Shown in pieces: positions 7,878 through 17,486 of a stretch of 64,000 nucleotides of DNA; the first letter of the stretch is position 1; each line of letters begins with the position of its first letter. The DNA lies in NCBI RefSeq assembly GCF_009647605.1, contig NZ_WJIF01000010.1, positions 1 through 64,000 of the forward strand, in the 5' to 3' direction. Source of the stretch: Agromyces agglutinans. GTDB taxonomy: Bacteria; Actinomycetota; Actinomycetes; Actinomycetales; Microbacteriaceae. A program made the translations under genes and the position numbers. Below the pieces are notes generated by a model. That model did no database searches and was not told where the DNA came from. It saw nothing but the letters and a program-made list of their open reading frames with translations.

Positions 7878-9470
7878 GTGGCGGAGACGACCCAGCGCGT
7901 GCTCATCCTCGACGTCGAGACCGTCGACGGCGAATCGCCGGTCGACGTGCTCGTGGAGGGCGGACGCATCGCGGCCCTCGCCCCGGCGGGCGTGCTCGAG
8001 GCCGAGGCATCCGCCATCGAGGGCCGCGGGCGGCTGGTCATGCCCGGCTTCGTCGACGCGCACTCGCACGCGGCCGCGCTGCTCGACGACCCCGGCGTGC
8101 AACTCGCGCAGCTGCGGCAGGGCATCACGACAGTCATCGCCGGTCAAGACGGCGTCGGCCCCGCACCCGGCGACGGCCGCTACGCGGCCGAGTACTTCGC
8201 GGCCATCGACGGGAGGCATCGCGGCTCTGCGGGCGGCGGCATCGGCGCCCTGCTCGCCGCGGCCGACGGCACCTCGCCGATCAACGTCGCCGCGCTCGTG
8301 CCCGCGGGCACCGTGCGGTTCGAGGTCATGTGCCGCGCGACGAGGGCGCCGTCGGCCGCCGAACTCGCCGCGATGGTCGCGCTCGTGCGCGAGGGGCTCG
8401 CCGAAGGCGCCGTGGGACTGTCGACCGGACTCGACTACGTGCCCGGCCTGTTCGCCTCGACCGACGAGCTCACCGCGCTCGCGCGACCCGTCGCCGAGGC
8501 CGGCGGCGTGTTCGTCTCGCACATGCGCGGCGGGTACGAGTCGGGATCCGCCTCCGGCATCGCCGAACTCACCGCGATCTCGCGCGGGTCGGGCGCGCCG
8601 ATCCACGTGTCGCACTTCCACGCCGAGCCGCACCTCGTGCTGGGCCTGCTCGACCGGCTCGAGGCCGACGGCATCGACGCGACCTTCGACGCGTACCCCT
8701 ACGGGCGCGGATGCAGCCTGCTCGGCATGCCGCTGCTGCCGCCCGAGATCTCGGTGCTGCCCGTCGACGCGCAGCTTGCCAGGCTCACCGACTCGGCCGA
8801 GCGCGAACGGCTGCTCGCCGAGTGGTTTCCGACGATCGTCGACTACCCGAGCCTCGGGCCGGACTGGCCGGCGATGCTCACCTTCGCGCACATCGGCGCG
8901 CCCGAGTACGACTGGGCGCACGGGAAGACCGTCGCCGAGGCATCCGTCACCGCCCGGCGCACGCCCGCCGAGTTCGCGCTCGACGTGCTCGTCGCGAGCC
9001 GGCTCGAGGTGAACGTGGTCATGGCCGTGCGCACGGAGCGCCGCGACGCCGACCTCGCGCGCATCCTCGCCCACCCCGCCGCGATGGGCGGGTCAGACGG
9101 CATCTTCGTCGGCCGGCATCCGCACCCGCGGGCGCGCGGCACGTTCGCGCGGTACCTCGAGCTGCTCGTGCGCGACGGGAGCCTCGACTGGGTGCGGGCC
9201 ACGGGGCTCGTCTCGAGTCGGGCCGTCGACCGCTTCGCGCTCGGTGACCGCGGACGCGTGCGCCCCGGCGCGATCGCCGACCTCGTGCTGGTCGACCCCG
9301 ACCGCGTCGGCGCCCGCGCGACCTACGACGACCCGCTCGCGACCGCGGTCGGCATCGACGACGTGCTCGTCGGCGGCATCCCGGTGCTCGCGGGCGGCGA
9401 GCTCACGGGCGAGGCGCCGGGGCGTGGCATCCGACGCGCATCTCGACCGACGGAACGGCAGGAGGCCTGA
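7878..9470 (+). CDS. N-acyl-D-amino-acid deacylase family amidohydrolase; predicted N-acetyl-D-glucosaminate deacetylase
   Basis: A 530-aa metal-dependent amidohydrolase. It has DAHSHA (His62, His64), the second histidine cluster HVSHFHAEPH, DAYPYGRG, and the late SDG...HPHPRARGTFARYL segment typical of D-aminoacylases. At the position where classical D-aminoacylases have a zinc-ligand Cys in a VGNCG context, this protein reads AGQDG (Asp91), so its metal centre may differ. The GTG start abuts the preceding TAG, implying coupled translation. In context it would deacetylate N-acetyl-D-glucosaminate to D-glucosaminate plus acetate; an N-acyl-D-amino acid substrate is the alternative. Confidence 0.85.
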   Translation: MAETTQRVLILDVETVDGESPVDVLVEGGRIAALAPAGVLEAEASAIEGRGRLVMPGFVDAHSHAAALLDDPGVQLAQLRQGITTVIAGQDGVGPAPGDGRYAAEYFAAIDGRHRGSAGGGIGALLAAADGTSPINVAALVPAGTVRFEVMCRATRAPSAAELAAMVALVREGLAEGAVGLSTGLDYVPGLFASTDELTALARPVAEAGGVFVSHMRGGYESGSASGIAELTAISRGSGAPIHVSHFHAEPHLVLGLLDRLEADGIDATFDAYPYGRGCSLLGMPLLPPEISVLPVDAQLARLTDSAERERLLAEWFPTIVDYPSLGPDWPAMLTFAHIGAPEYDWAHGKTVAEASVTARRTPAEFALDVLVASRLEVNVVMAVRTERRDADLARILAHPAAMGGSDGIFVGRHPHPRARGTFARYLELLVRDGSLDWVRATGLVSSRAVDRFALGDRGRVRPGAIADLVLVDPDRVGARATYDDPLATAVGIDDVLVGGIPVLAGGELTGEAPGRGIRRASRPTERQEA

Positions 9471-9471
9471 C

Positions 9472-10203
9472 ATGTCGCAGTCCGTCACGCGCGCCGCGCG
9501 CATCATCGACCGCATCGCGGGCGACCCGCGCACCGTCGCCGAACTCGCCGAGGAGTTCGGCCTGCACCGCTCGACGATGTTCCGCGAACTGCAGGCGCTC
9601 GAACAGGTGGGGTGGGTGCGGCGGCGGCCCAGCGGTCGCTACGCCCTCGGCACCCAACTCGCCGCGCTCTCCAAGCAGGCGCTCGACTCGCTCGACCTTC
9701 GCGACGTCGGCGGCGAGCACGTGCGGCGCCTGCACCGGCGCACCGGCAACACCGTGCACCTCGCCGCCCTCATGGACCGGTCGATCGTCTACGTCGACAA
9801 GGCCGAAGACGAGGCCGGCGTGCGCATGTACTCGCGCGTCGGCAAAGCCGTGATCCCCCACTGCTCAGCCGTCGGCAAGGCGATCCTCGCCGGGCTCGAC
9901 TCGCAGCGCCGCGACGAGGTGCTCGCCCGCACCACGTGGGAGCGGTACACCGACACCACCATCACGACGCGCGAGCGGTTCGACCGCGAACTCGCCGTCG
10001 TCTCAGCCCGCGGCTACGCGACCGACGACCGCGAGTTCGAGCCGTTCGTCAACTGCATCGCCGTGCCCATCACCTCGAGCGTGGGCGTCGTCGGCGCCGT
10101 CTCGGTCACGGCGATCCGCATGGTCGCCGACCTCGACCGGCTCGCCGTGCACCTGCCGATCATGCGCGAGACCGCCGACGCGATCTCGCGCGAGCTCACC
10201 TGA
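9472..10203 (+). CDS. IclR-family transcriptional regulator
   Basis: A 243-aa regulator with an N-terminal winged helix-turn-helix (TVAELAEEFGLHRSTMFREL, residues about 19-38) and a C-terminal IclR effector domain (YVDKAEDEAGVRMYSRVG, HCSAVGKAILAGL, CIAVPI). A strong AGGAGG lies six bases before the ATG, and the gene starts one base after the deacylase stop, so it belongs to the same operon. It probably senses a pathway intermediate (N-acetylglucosaminate, glucosaminate or KDG) and acts on the divergent region at 6397-6518. Confidence 0.93.
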   Translation: MSQSVTRAARIIDRIAGDPRTVAELAEEFGLHRSTMFRELQALEQVGWVRRRPSGRYALGTQLAALSKQALDSLDLRDVGGEHVRRLHRRTGNTVHLAALMDRSIVYVDKAEDEAGVRMYSRVGKAVIPHCSAVGKAILAGLDSQRRDEVLARTTWERYTDTTITTRERFDRELAVVSARGYATDDREFEPFVNCIAVPITSSVGVVGAVSVTAIRMVADLDRLAVHLPIMRETADAISRELT

Positions 10204-10207
10204 CCCT

Positions 10208-10229
10208 CGGATGCCCGCGCGGGCATCCG
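10208..10229. terminator. 22-bp perfect palindrome after iclR
   Basis: CGGATGCCCGC joined directly to its reverse complement, starting five bases after the iclR stop. It forms a stable hairpin and contains GGATGCC and GGCATCC as an inverted pair. It may end the iclR transcript or attenuate into ridA. Confidence 0.65.
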
Positions 10230-10290
10230 GCCCGCCCCGGCGACCGCCGGACCGACCACGACCGCCGATCACGCCATCACTGGAGGAACC

Positions 10291-10674
10291 ATGCCCAAGA
10301 CCGCCGTCACCCTGTCGAACGCCCCCAAGCCCGCCGGGCCGTACAGCCACGGGGTCGTCGCGAACGGATTCCTGTACACCGCCGGGTTCGGCCCGCAGGA
10401 CCCGGCCACCGGCCTCGTCGTCGAGGGCGGCGTGAAGGAGCAGACCCGCCAGGTGCTGCGCAACATCGGCGCCGTGCTCGCCGAGTACGGCCTCGGATTC
10501 GACGACGTCGTGAAGGTCACCGCGCACCTCGAGGACCTCGACGACTTCGCCGAGTACAACGAGGCCTACGCCGAGTTCTTCACCGAGCCGTACCCCGTGC
10601 GCACGACCGTCGGCTCGCGCCTTGCGAACATCCTCGTCGAGATCGACGTCGTCGCCGCGGTGCCCCAGGGCTGA
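10291..10674 (+). CDS. ridA: RidA-family enamine/imine deaminase
   Basis: A 127-aa small trimeric-type protein of the YjgF/YER057c/UK114 family, which hydrolyses reactive 2-aminoacrylate-type enamines and imines released by PLP dehydratases. The key arginine is in PVRTTVGSRL, and the YSHGVVANGFLYTAG and HLEDLDDFAEYN motifs are in place. TGGAGGAAC precedes the ATG. Its presence beside a PLP deaminase supports a dehydratase reaction there. A hairpin lies between it and iclR, so it may have its own promoter or be expressed at a different level. Confidence 0.93.
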   Translation: MPKTAVTLSNAPKPAGPYSHGVVANGFLYTAGFGPQDPATGLVVEGGVKEQTRQVLRNIGAVLAEYGLGFDDVVKVTAHLEDLDDFAEYNEAYAEFFTEPYPVRTTVGSRLANILVEIDVVAAVPQG

Positions 10675-10693
10675 CCCGGGCGGCCGAGAACGA

Positions 10694-10729
10694 CGGATGC
10701 CCCGTGATCGAGCGACCACGGGGCATCCG
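10694..10729. terminator. bidirectional terminator hairpin ridA/asd
   Basis: Perfect 13-bp inverted repeat CGGATGCCCCGTG / CACGGGGCATCCG (10694-10706 and 10717-10729) with a 10-base loop, between convergent ridA and asd. Again an inverted GGATGCC pair. Confidence 0.75.
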
Positions 10730-10746
10730 AGTTCCGAACGGGCGCG

Positions 10747-11826
<1,080 letters not shown>

Positions 11827-11918
11827 TCATTCCAGTGTGCAGGAGAACGCCGCGGCCGCAGGACGAATTCCGCGATCGCGTCCTGATCTGGCAGCTTTCT
11901 CCTGAAATGCGACCGAGA

Positions 11919-11944
11919 CCGGATGCCTCGGGCTGGGCATCCGG
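11919..11944. terminator. hairpin downstream of lysC
   Basis: Perfect 9-bp inverted repeat CCGGATGCC / GGCATCCGG (11919-11927 and 11936-11944) with an 8-base loop, just past the lysC stop on the minus strand and before asd. Another inverted GGATGCC pair. Confidence 0.6.
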
Positions 11945-11960
11945 CGAACGGATCGACGGG

Positions 11961-12479
11961 TCAGCGGCCGGTGCCGCCGTGCACCACCGCGTCGACGTCG
12001 GAGTCGAGGTCGAACGCGCTGTGCACCGCGCGAGCCGCATCGGCGACGCTGTCGGCGCGGGTCACGACCGAGATGCGGATCTCGCTCGTGGAGATCATCT
12101 CGATGTTGATGCCGGCCTCGTACAGCGCTTCGAACAGCTTCGCCGAGACGCCGGTCGCGCTGCGCATGGCGTTGCCGACCAGTGAGAGCTTGCCGATCTG
12201 GTCGTCGTACTGGAGCGCCTCGAAACCGATGGAGTCCTTCGCGTTGGCGAGCGCCGTGAGCGCCCGCTCGCCGTCGGCCTTCGGCAGCGTGAACGAGATG
12301 TCGGTGCGACCCGTGGTCGCGGCCGAGACGTTCTGCACGATCACGTCGACGTTCGCGTTGGTGTTCGCGACGATCTTGAAGATCTTGGCGGCGACACCCG
12401 GCTTGTCGGGCACGCCGACGACCGTGATCTTCGCCTCGGAGAGATCGACCGCGACGCCGGCGATGACGGACTCTTCCAC
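11961..12479 (-). CDS. predicted beta subunit of aspartate kinase from an internal start
   Basis: Inside lysC, in the same frame, AAGGAG (12490-12485), five bases and GTG (12479-12477) form an ideal initiation site. Translation from it gives 172 aa beginning [18 protein letters not shown], which is the two ACT domains. In Corynebacterium glutamicum and Bacillus the aspartokinase beta subunit arises from an in-frame start at this same place and has nearly the same length. Seen: the site and frame. Inferred: that it is used here. Confidence 0.65.
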   Translation of the reverse strand: MEESVIAGVAVDLSEAKITVVGVPDKPGVAAKIFKIVANTNANVDVIVQNVSAATTGRTDISFTLPKADGERALTALANAKDSIGFEALQYDDQIGKLSLVGNAMRSATGVSAKLFEALYEAGINIEMISTSEIRISVVTRADSVADAARAVHSAFDLDSDVDAVVHGGTGR

Positions 12480-13235
12480 TTCTGCTCCTTCGGGAAGGCG
12501 CGAGGGGTCGTAGACGATCGTCCCCTCGGAGTTGTTGAACGACGAACGGACATGCAGGGTCACGCCGTGGCGACGCGCGTACTCGACGGCGCGGATGTGG
12601 AGCACCTTCGCTCCGGACGCCGCGAGTTCGAGCATCTCCTCACTCGTGACCTTGTCGAGCTTGCGCGCCTTCTTGACGATGCGCGGGTCCGAGGTGAACA
12701 CGCCATCCACATCGGTGTAGATCTCGCAGACGTCGGCCTCGAGCGCCGCCGCGAGCGCGACCGCGGTCGTGTCGCTGCCGCCGCGGCCGAGCGTCGTGAT
12801 GTCGCGAGACTCGCGACTGAATCCCTGGAAGCCCGCGACGATGACGATCGCACCCTCGTCGAGCGCCTCGCGAAGCCGCACCGGGGTGACGTCGACGATG
12901 CGCGCGGCGCCGTGCGTGGCATCCGTGATCATGCCGGCCTGGCTGCCCGTGAACGACCGCGCATCGTGGCCCATGCTCTTGATGGCCATCGCGAGCAGCG
13001 CCATCGAGATGCGCTCCCCGGCCGAGAGCAGCATGTCGAGCTCGCGCGGCGCCTGGATCGGGGTGACCTCGCCGGCCAGGTCGAGCAGTTCGTCGGTCGT
13101 GTCGCCCATCGCGGAGACGGCGACGACGACGTCGTTGCCCGCCTTGCGGGTCTCGACGATGCGCTTGGCGACCCGCTTGATGCTCTCCGCATCGGCGACG
13201 GAGGACCCGCCGTACTTCTGCACGATCAGCGCCAT
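11961..13235 (-). CDS. lysC: aspartate kinase
   Basis: A 424-aa aspartokinase making aspartyl phosphate, first step of the aspartate amino-acid family. The N-terminus [20 protein letters not shown] and the [16 protein letters not shown] and [12 protein letters not shown] motifs form the catalytic domain (about residues 1-245). Two ACT domains follow (about 265-424) for feedback control. The ATG at 13235 has GGGAGA upstream; longer readings are not conserved. Length matches the alpha subunit of the corynebacterial enzyme, and an internal start with its own Shine-Dalgarno sequence suggests a separately made beta subunit. Confidence 0.96.
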   Translation of the reverse strand: MALIVQKYGGSSVADAESIKRVAKRIVETRKAGNDVVVAVSAMGDTTDELLDLAGEVTPIQAPRELDMLLSAGERISMALLAMAIKSMGHDARSFTGSQAGMITDATHGAARIVDVTPVRLREALDEGAIVIVAGFQGFSRESRDITTLGRGGSDTTAVALAAALEADVCEIYTDVDGVFTSDPRIVKKARKLDKVTSEEMLELAASGAKVLHIRAVEYARRHGVTLHVRSSFNNSEGTIVYDPSRLPEGAEVEESVIAGVAVDLSEAKITVVGVPDKPGVAAKIFKIVANTNANVDVIVQNVSAATTGRTDISFTLPKADGERALTALANAKDSIGFEALQYDDQIGKLSLVGNAMRSATGVSAKLFEALYEAGINIEMISTSEIRISVVTRADSVADAARAVHSAFDLDSDVDAVVHGGTGR

Positions 13236-13538
13236 GAGAGATCTCCCGGGGAATGCCGTGGTCGGCACGAGGCTGGTGGTGTGGGGCGGGCGACGGATGC
13301 ATCGCCCGTCGGACCATCCTACGGATGCGGGCGTGACGCCTTCGCCATATGACGGCGGTCGTCCCGGGCCTGAACCGCAAGTGAACACCTTTCCGGAAAT
13401 TGGTCGGATAGCTGCAAGTTGTACGGACAAGCCCGCGAATCTGTCGCGAGATGTTCACCTATGTTTCGGGCCGCTGGCGGTTCCCCGGGCACGTCGCCCC
13501 GACAGACTCGGAATCCGATCGTCAGAAAGGACCCCACC
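13236..13538. other. 303-base divergent intergenic region lysC/phosphodiesterase
   Basis: Holds the promoters of lysC (minus) and the secreted phosphodiesterase (plus). I see a perfect 10-bp palindrome TTTCCGGAAA (13390-13399) and a -10-like TATGTT (13460-13465) on the plus strand without a good -35. No open reading frame or RNA is evident. Confidence 0.35.
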
Positions 13539-16394
13539 GTGCGAAGAAGAAACCGTACCCTCGCCGTCATGGCCGGCTGCCTGGGCGCTGTGCTCCTGCT
13601 GCCCGCCGTGCCCGCGTTCGCCCACGAGGGCGACGAAGCAGCCGAACCCGCGGCATCCGCACCCGCGGCATCCGCGTTCAGCGAGGACTTCGATGCGCTC
13701 ACCACCGCGCTCGGACCCTCGGTGCACGAGACCCACATCCCGAAGAGCACCCTCGGCTGGACGCCCACCGCGCCGTCGGGCTGGACCGTCTCGAACGAGG
13801 CATCCATGGGCGTCAAGGGCAAGAGCGAGTGGCGCGGATGGACCTTCGCCACGCCGTCGTTCTGGACCGCCGCGCAGGGCGGCCAGGGCCGCGAGGACTT
13901 CACCAAGGGCTCGGGCGTCATCGCCGTCGCCGACAACGACGAGTGGGACGACGGCAACAACCCGGGCGAGCAGCTGTTCGCGAGCACGCTCGCCTCGCCC
14001 GCGATCCCCGTGACCGGCGGCTCGACCGTCCACGTGAACTTCGATTCGAACTACCGTCAGACCGGACCGCAGGTCGCGGCGCTCGAGGTCTCGTTCGACG
14101 GCGGCGCCCCGCAGCGCCTCTTCGAGTACTCGACGGCGGTGCTCGGCGACCAGGTCTACCTGCAGAACCGCACGCTGACCCAGCCGGTCGCCGTGCCGCA
14201 GGGCGCCGCGTCGATGCAGGTCAGCTGGGTCATCGAGCAGGCCACGAACGACTGGTATTGGGCCATCGACGACGTCAGCGTCGACGCCGCGCCGCGCGCC
14301 GGCGCCGAGTCGCCGCTGCCGAAGCCGGGCCCCCAGCCCTCCGACGTGCCCGCCGGCATCAGCGACCGAAAGGTGCTGTTCATCGACTTCGACGGCGTGC
14401 GCTTCGACAAGCTCGAGGAGTACGCGACCCCGAACATCGACGCCCTCGCCGCCGAAGGGCAGATCGGCGTCGGGTACATGCAGGACAACGCGCTCGGCCC
14501 GACCGTGTCCGGGCACGGCCACGCCAACCTGCTCTCGGGCGTCTGGGTCGACAAGCACCGCTCCCCCGACAACAACTTCACCAACCCGAACATCGAGGCC
14601 TACCCCGATTTCCTCACCCGCCTCGAACAGGTGAATCCCGGGTTCTCGACCTTCTCGACGGCCGACTGGAAGCCCCTCAACGACCACCTCATCCTCCGGC
14701 CCGACGTGAAGCTGCAGCAGACCGGCGCGTCGGCCGCGGCCACCGATGCGCAGAGCGTCGAGGACGCCGTGGAGGTGCTCGGCACGCGCGATCCCGATGC
14801 GATGGTCGTCTACCTCCACAACGGGGATGCCACCGGCCACGCCTACACGGCCGAATCGCCGCAGTACCGGACGACGATCGAGACGCTCGACCAGCAGGTC
14901 GGCCGGCTGGTCGACGCGATCAGGGCGCGCGCGACCTATTCCGAGGAGGACTGGCTGATCCTCGCGTCGACCGACCACGGCTTCACGGGATACGGCCACG
15001 GCGGCGACCAGCACCTCACGCGCATGATCTGGACCCTCGCCTCGGGCGGCGACGTGCCCGCGACCGGAGCCGCGACGAGCCAGTGGCGGCAGGTCGACAT
15101 CGCTCCGACCGTCTTCCGGCACCTCGGCGTGGCGATCGACCCCGCCTGGGGCCTCGAGGGCGTGCCGATCGGCACGGCGTCGACCGATCCGTTCGACACG
15201 GTCGCCGGCAGCCTCCGGGCCGTCGTCGACGAGCCGGCCAAGCCGGCGTACTCGGGCGGCTGGACGAAGCAGGCACCCGAGGGCTGGGCGATCGACGAGC
15301 GCACGCCCGCGGTGGGCGTGAGCGAGTACCGCGGCTGGTCGTTCATGGACGGCGAGTTCTGGGCGACGAGCGAGGAGGGACAGGGACGCGGCTCGTTCGT
15401 GCGGGCGCGCGATGTGGTCGCGGTCGCCGACCCCGACGAGTGGAACGACCTCGGCAACCCCGCCGGCAGCGGCGCCCGTTTCGATTCGACGCTGTACTCG
15501 CCGTGGCAGCCGGTGCGCCCCGGCGGTGCGGTCGACGTCTCGTTCCTCCAGCACTACCGGCACATGACGGCCGGCGTCCCGCAGCACGCCGAGGTCGTGG
15601 CCGAGTTCGACGACGGCACGAGCCAGGTGCTCTGGAGCCGCGACGGCGCCACGCAGGGGCTCCTGTTCGAGGTCAACCAGCCGGTCGCGCTGTCGACCGT
15701 CGCCCCGGACGGCGACGTGAGCCGGGTGCGCATCGGATGGCGCCTCTCGGACGGTGGCAACAACGGCTACTGGGCGATCGACGCCCCAGCGATCCGTGCC
15801 GATGCGGCGGTCGCTCCGACGGTCAGCGCATCGATCGCCGACGGCGCGCTGCTGCGCGGCAAGGCTGACGTCACGATGACGGTCGCCGGCGAACAGCTCG
15901 AAGCCTTCCACGCCCAGTTGTACACCGCGGACGGTTCGCAGGTGCCGTCGGTCAAGGGCTACCAGTGGGCGCCGACGACCGACTCGCTCACGCTGCCGGC
16001 GGTCGACTTCGGCGCCCTCGCCGACGGCCGCTACACGTTCGTGTTCTCCGCGAAGAGCAGGAACGGGCTGCGCGACGAGTTGAAGGTCGGCGTCGTGGTC
16101 GACAACTCGCGACCGGAGTTGGAGATCACCGTCGCCGACGGTCGGGTCGCGCTCGTGGCATCCGATGCCGTCGGCCTGCGTCGTGCCGCGGTGAACCTGT
16201 ACGACGCGGGCAATGCGAGGCTCCTGAAGGCGGTCGGATCGACGCCCGCGGCGACGCCGATCGCCACGGCCGAATGGGCCGGTGACTGGGCGCTGCCGAC
16301 GGGCCTCGCTGCGGGGACCTACACGGCGCGCGCCGCCGTCACCGATCTCGCGGGCAACACGCGGACGGTCACGGCGACGGTGACCGTTCCGTAG
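13539..16394 (+). CDS. secreted alkaline-phosphatase-superfamily phosphodiesterase with duplicated flanking domain
   Basis: A 951-aa exported protein. GTG start with AGAAAGGA upstream; signal peptide with basic RRRNR, a hydrophobic core and AFA cleavage near residue 28. Residues about 50-260 form a beta-rich domain (GWT...YRGW-like, QGRGDF, VAVAD-DEWDD, WAIDD). The centre (about 280-560) is a type I phosphodiesterase/phosphatase fold: metal-binding FIDFDGVRFDKL, nucleophile region GPTVSGHGHANLLSG, GDATGHAY and STDHGFTGYGHGG. Residues about 570-760 repeat the first domain (YRGWSF, QGRGSF, VAVADPDEWND, YWAIDAPAI). The C-terminus holds Ig-like modules. No sortase motif or C-terminal anchor is visible, so it is probably free in the medium. 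Substrate unknown. Stands alone, with a terminator after it. Confidence 0.85.
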   Translation: MRRRNRTLAVMAGCLGAVLLLPAVPAFAHEGDEAAEPAASAPAASAFSEDFDALTTALGPSVHETHIPKSTLGWTPTAPSGWTVSNEASMGVKGKSEWRGWTFATPSFWTAAQGGQGREDFTKGSGVIAVADNDEWDDGNNPGEQLFASTLASPAIPVTGGSTVHVNFDSNYRQTGPQVAALEVSFDGGAPQRLFEYSTAVLGDQVYLQNRTLTQPVAVPQGAASMQVSWVIEQATNDWYWAIDDVSVDAAPRAGAESPLPKPGPQPSDVPAGISDRKVLFIDFDGVRFDKLEEYATPNIDALAAEGQIGVGYMQDNALGPTVSGHGHANLLSGVWVDKHRSPDNNFTNPNIEAYPDFLTRLEQVNPGFSTFSTADWKPLNDHLILRPDVKLQQTGASAAATDAQSVEDAVEVLGTRDPDAMVVYLHNGDATGHAYTAESPQYRTTIETLDQQVGRLVDAIRARATYSEEDWLILASTDHGFTGYGHGGDQHLTRMIWTLASGGDVPATGAATSQWRQVDIAPTVFRHLGVAIDPAWGLEGVPIGTASTDPFDTVAGSLRAVVDEPAKPAYSGGWTKQAPEGWAIDERTPAVGVSEYRGWSFMDGEFWATSEEGQGRGSFVRARDVVAVADPDEWNDLGNPAGSGARFDSTLYSPWQPVRPGGAVDVSFLQHYRHMTAGVPQHAEVVAEFDDGTSQVLWSRDGATQGLLFEVNQPVALSTVAPDGDVSRVRIGWRLSDGGNNGYWAIDAPAIRADAAVAPTVSASIADGALLRGKADVTMTVAGEQLEAFHAQLYTADGSQVPSVKGYQWAPTTDSLTLPAVDFGALADGRYTFVFSAKSRNGLRDELKVGVVVDNSRPELEITVADGRVALVASDAVGLRRAAVNLYDAGNARLLKAVGSTPAATPIATAEWAGDWALPTGLAAGTYTARAAVTDLAGNTRTVTATVTVP

Positions 16395-16417
16395 CGAGCC
16401 GACGCGATGTCGATGCG

Positions 16418-16445
16418 GAGGGTCGGGGCGATCGCCCCGGCCCTC
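16418..16445. terminator. terminator hairpin after the phosphodiesterase gene
   Basis: Near-perfect 13-bp stem GAGGGTCGGGGCG / CGCCCCGGCCCTC with one T-G pair and a minimal loop, 24 bases past the stop. Confidence 0.75.
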
Positions 16446-16523
16446 ACGCATGCCCGCCGCCCGCGGCCGGATCGGCGGACCCGTGCGCGTCTGCGACGAA
16501 TACCGCTCCGCTAGCATGCGGAC

Positions 16524-17015
16524 ATGACGGAGCTGCTCGACGGATGGTCGGAGTTCAACGTCGCGATGCTCGGCGCGACGGCGGCGCTCGCGGGCCTGCT
16601 GATCGTCGCGATGTCGGTGAACATCGCCGAGATCCTGAAGACGCCGTCGCTTCCGGGTCGTGCAGCCGCGGCCCTGGCCGCCCTGATGGCCGCCATCGTC
16701 GTCACCGCGCTCGGGCTGGTCCCGAATCCGCCCGAGTGGCTGTTCGGTCTCGGCGCGCTGCTGGCCGGCGCACTCGCCGCGGTGTTCGAATACCGCGCGA
16801 CGCGCCTCCTCGTCGCCGAGGGCTCGCGCTTCGGCTCGCCGATCGCGAAGGCCGCGGCCGGTTGGCTGCCGGTCGGGCTGTTCCTCGTCGGCGCGGTGCT
16901 CGTGCTCGCCGGGCTCCCGTCGGCCGGACTCGCGTGGCTGGCCGGGGCATCCATCCTGGCGATCGCGTCGGCGATCCTGCACGCCTGGATCGTGCTCGTC
17001 GAAGTGCTGCGCTGA
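16524..17015 (+). CDS. small integral membrane protein, function unknown
   Basis: A 163-aa protein with an amphipathic N-terminus and about five hydrophobic helices (near residues 12-35, 50-65, 72-88, 108-130 and 135-160). No catalytic or transport motif is recognisable. Preceded and followed by short gaps; convergent with the SnoaL-like gene. The ATG at 16524 follows a poor ribosome site. Codon use is like its neighbours, so it is probably a real gene. Confidence 0.75.
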   Translation: MTELLDGWSEFNVAMLGATAALAGLLIVAMSVNIAEILKTPSLPGRAAAALAALMAAIVVTALGLVPNPPEWLFGLGALLAGALAAVFEYRATRLLVAEGSRFGSPIAKAAAGWLPVGLFLVGAVLVLAGLPSAGLAWLAGASILAIASAILHAWIVLVEVLR

Positions 17016-17053
17016 GGCGGGCCTCGAGTGCGCCGCGCCGACGCCACCGGCCG

Positions 17054-17413
17054 TCAGGTGCGCTCGCGCTCCATGTACCACTCGGTGAAATGGGTGGCCC
17101 GCCCGTCGGGTTCCAGGCGAACAGCCCAGAGGGTGTCGTAGTCCTTCGCAGCCGGGTACTCGACCCGGCCCTTCACGACGACCAACTCGGGTGTGTCGAC
17201 GAGCAGGCTCCAGTCGTATGCCCACGTGCCGGGCTCGTCCTTGCCCTCCAGCCACGCTGCGATGATCGCGTCGCGACCCCTCGCCGCCTCGGGGTCGTCC
17301 GGGCGGAACTCGTACACCGCGTCATCCGTGAACAACGCCCCGATGTCGGCCGGATCGTTGGTCTCCCACGCCTTGAGGTACCCCGCGACCCACTCTGCGC
17401 CCCTGCTCGCCAT
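17054..17413 (-). CDS. SnoaL-like/NTF2-fold small protein
   Basis: A 119-aa single-domain protein with the NTF2-like pattern: WVAGYLKAWETNDPADIGALFTDDAVYEF, a GRDAIIAAWL helix and a C-terminal strand THFTEWYMERE. Such folds act as small isomerases, cyclases or ligand-binding proteins, and the sequence does not say which. ATG start; lies between a convergent membrane protein gene and recR. Confidence 0.82.
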   Translation of the reverse strand: MASRGAEWVAGYLKAWETNDPADIGALFTDDAVYEFRPDDPEAARGRDAIIAAWLEGKDEPGTWAYDWSLLVDTPELVVVKGRVEYPAAKDYDTLWAVRLEPDGRATHFTEWYMERERT

Positions 17414-17486
17414 GGATCCGGTCTAGTCGGGCCCGACTCCGCCGTCAAGCCGACCGGAGGGCACTCCGGCGCGGGATGCCGCCGGC

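Noticed and set aside
13455-17255. A 1266-codon open frame on the minus strand opposite the phosphodiesterase gene
   Set aside because: It is a shadow frame of very high-GC DNA: Arg/Gly/Val-rich, no domain, spans a terminator and a second gene.
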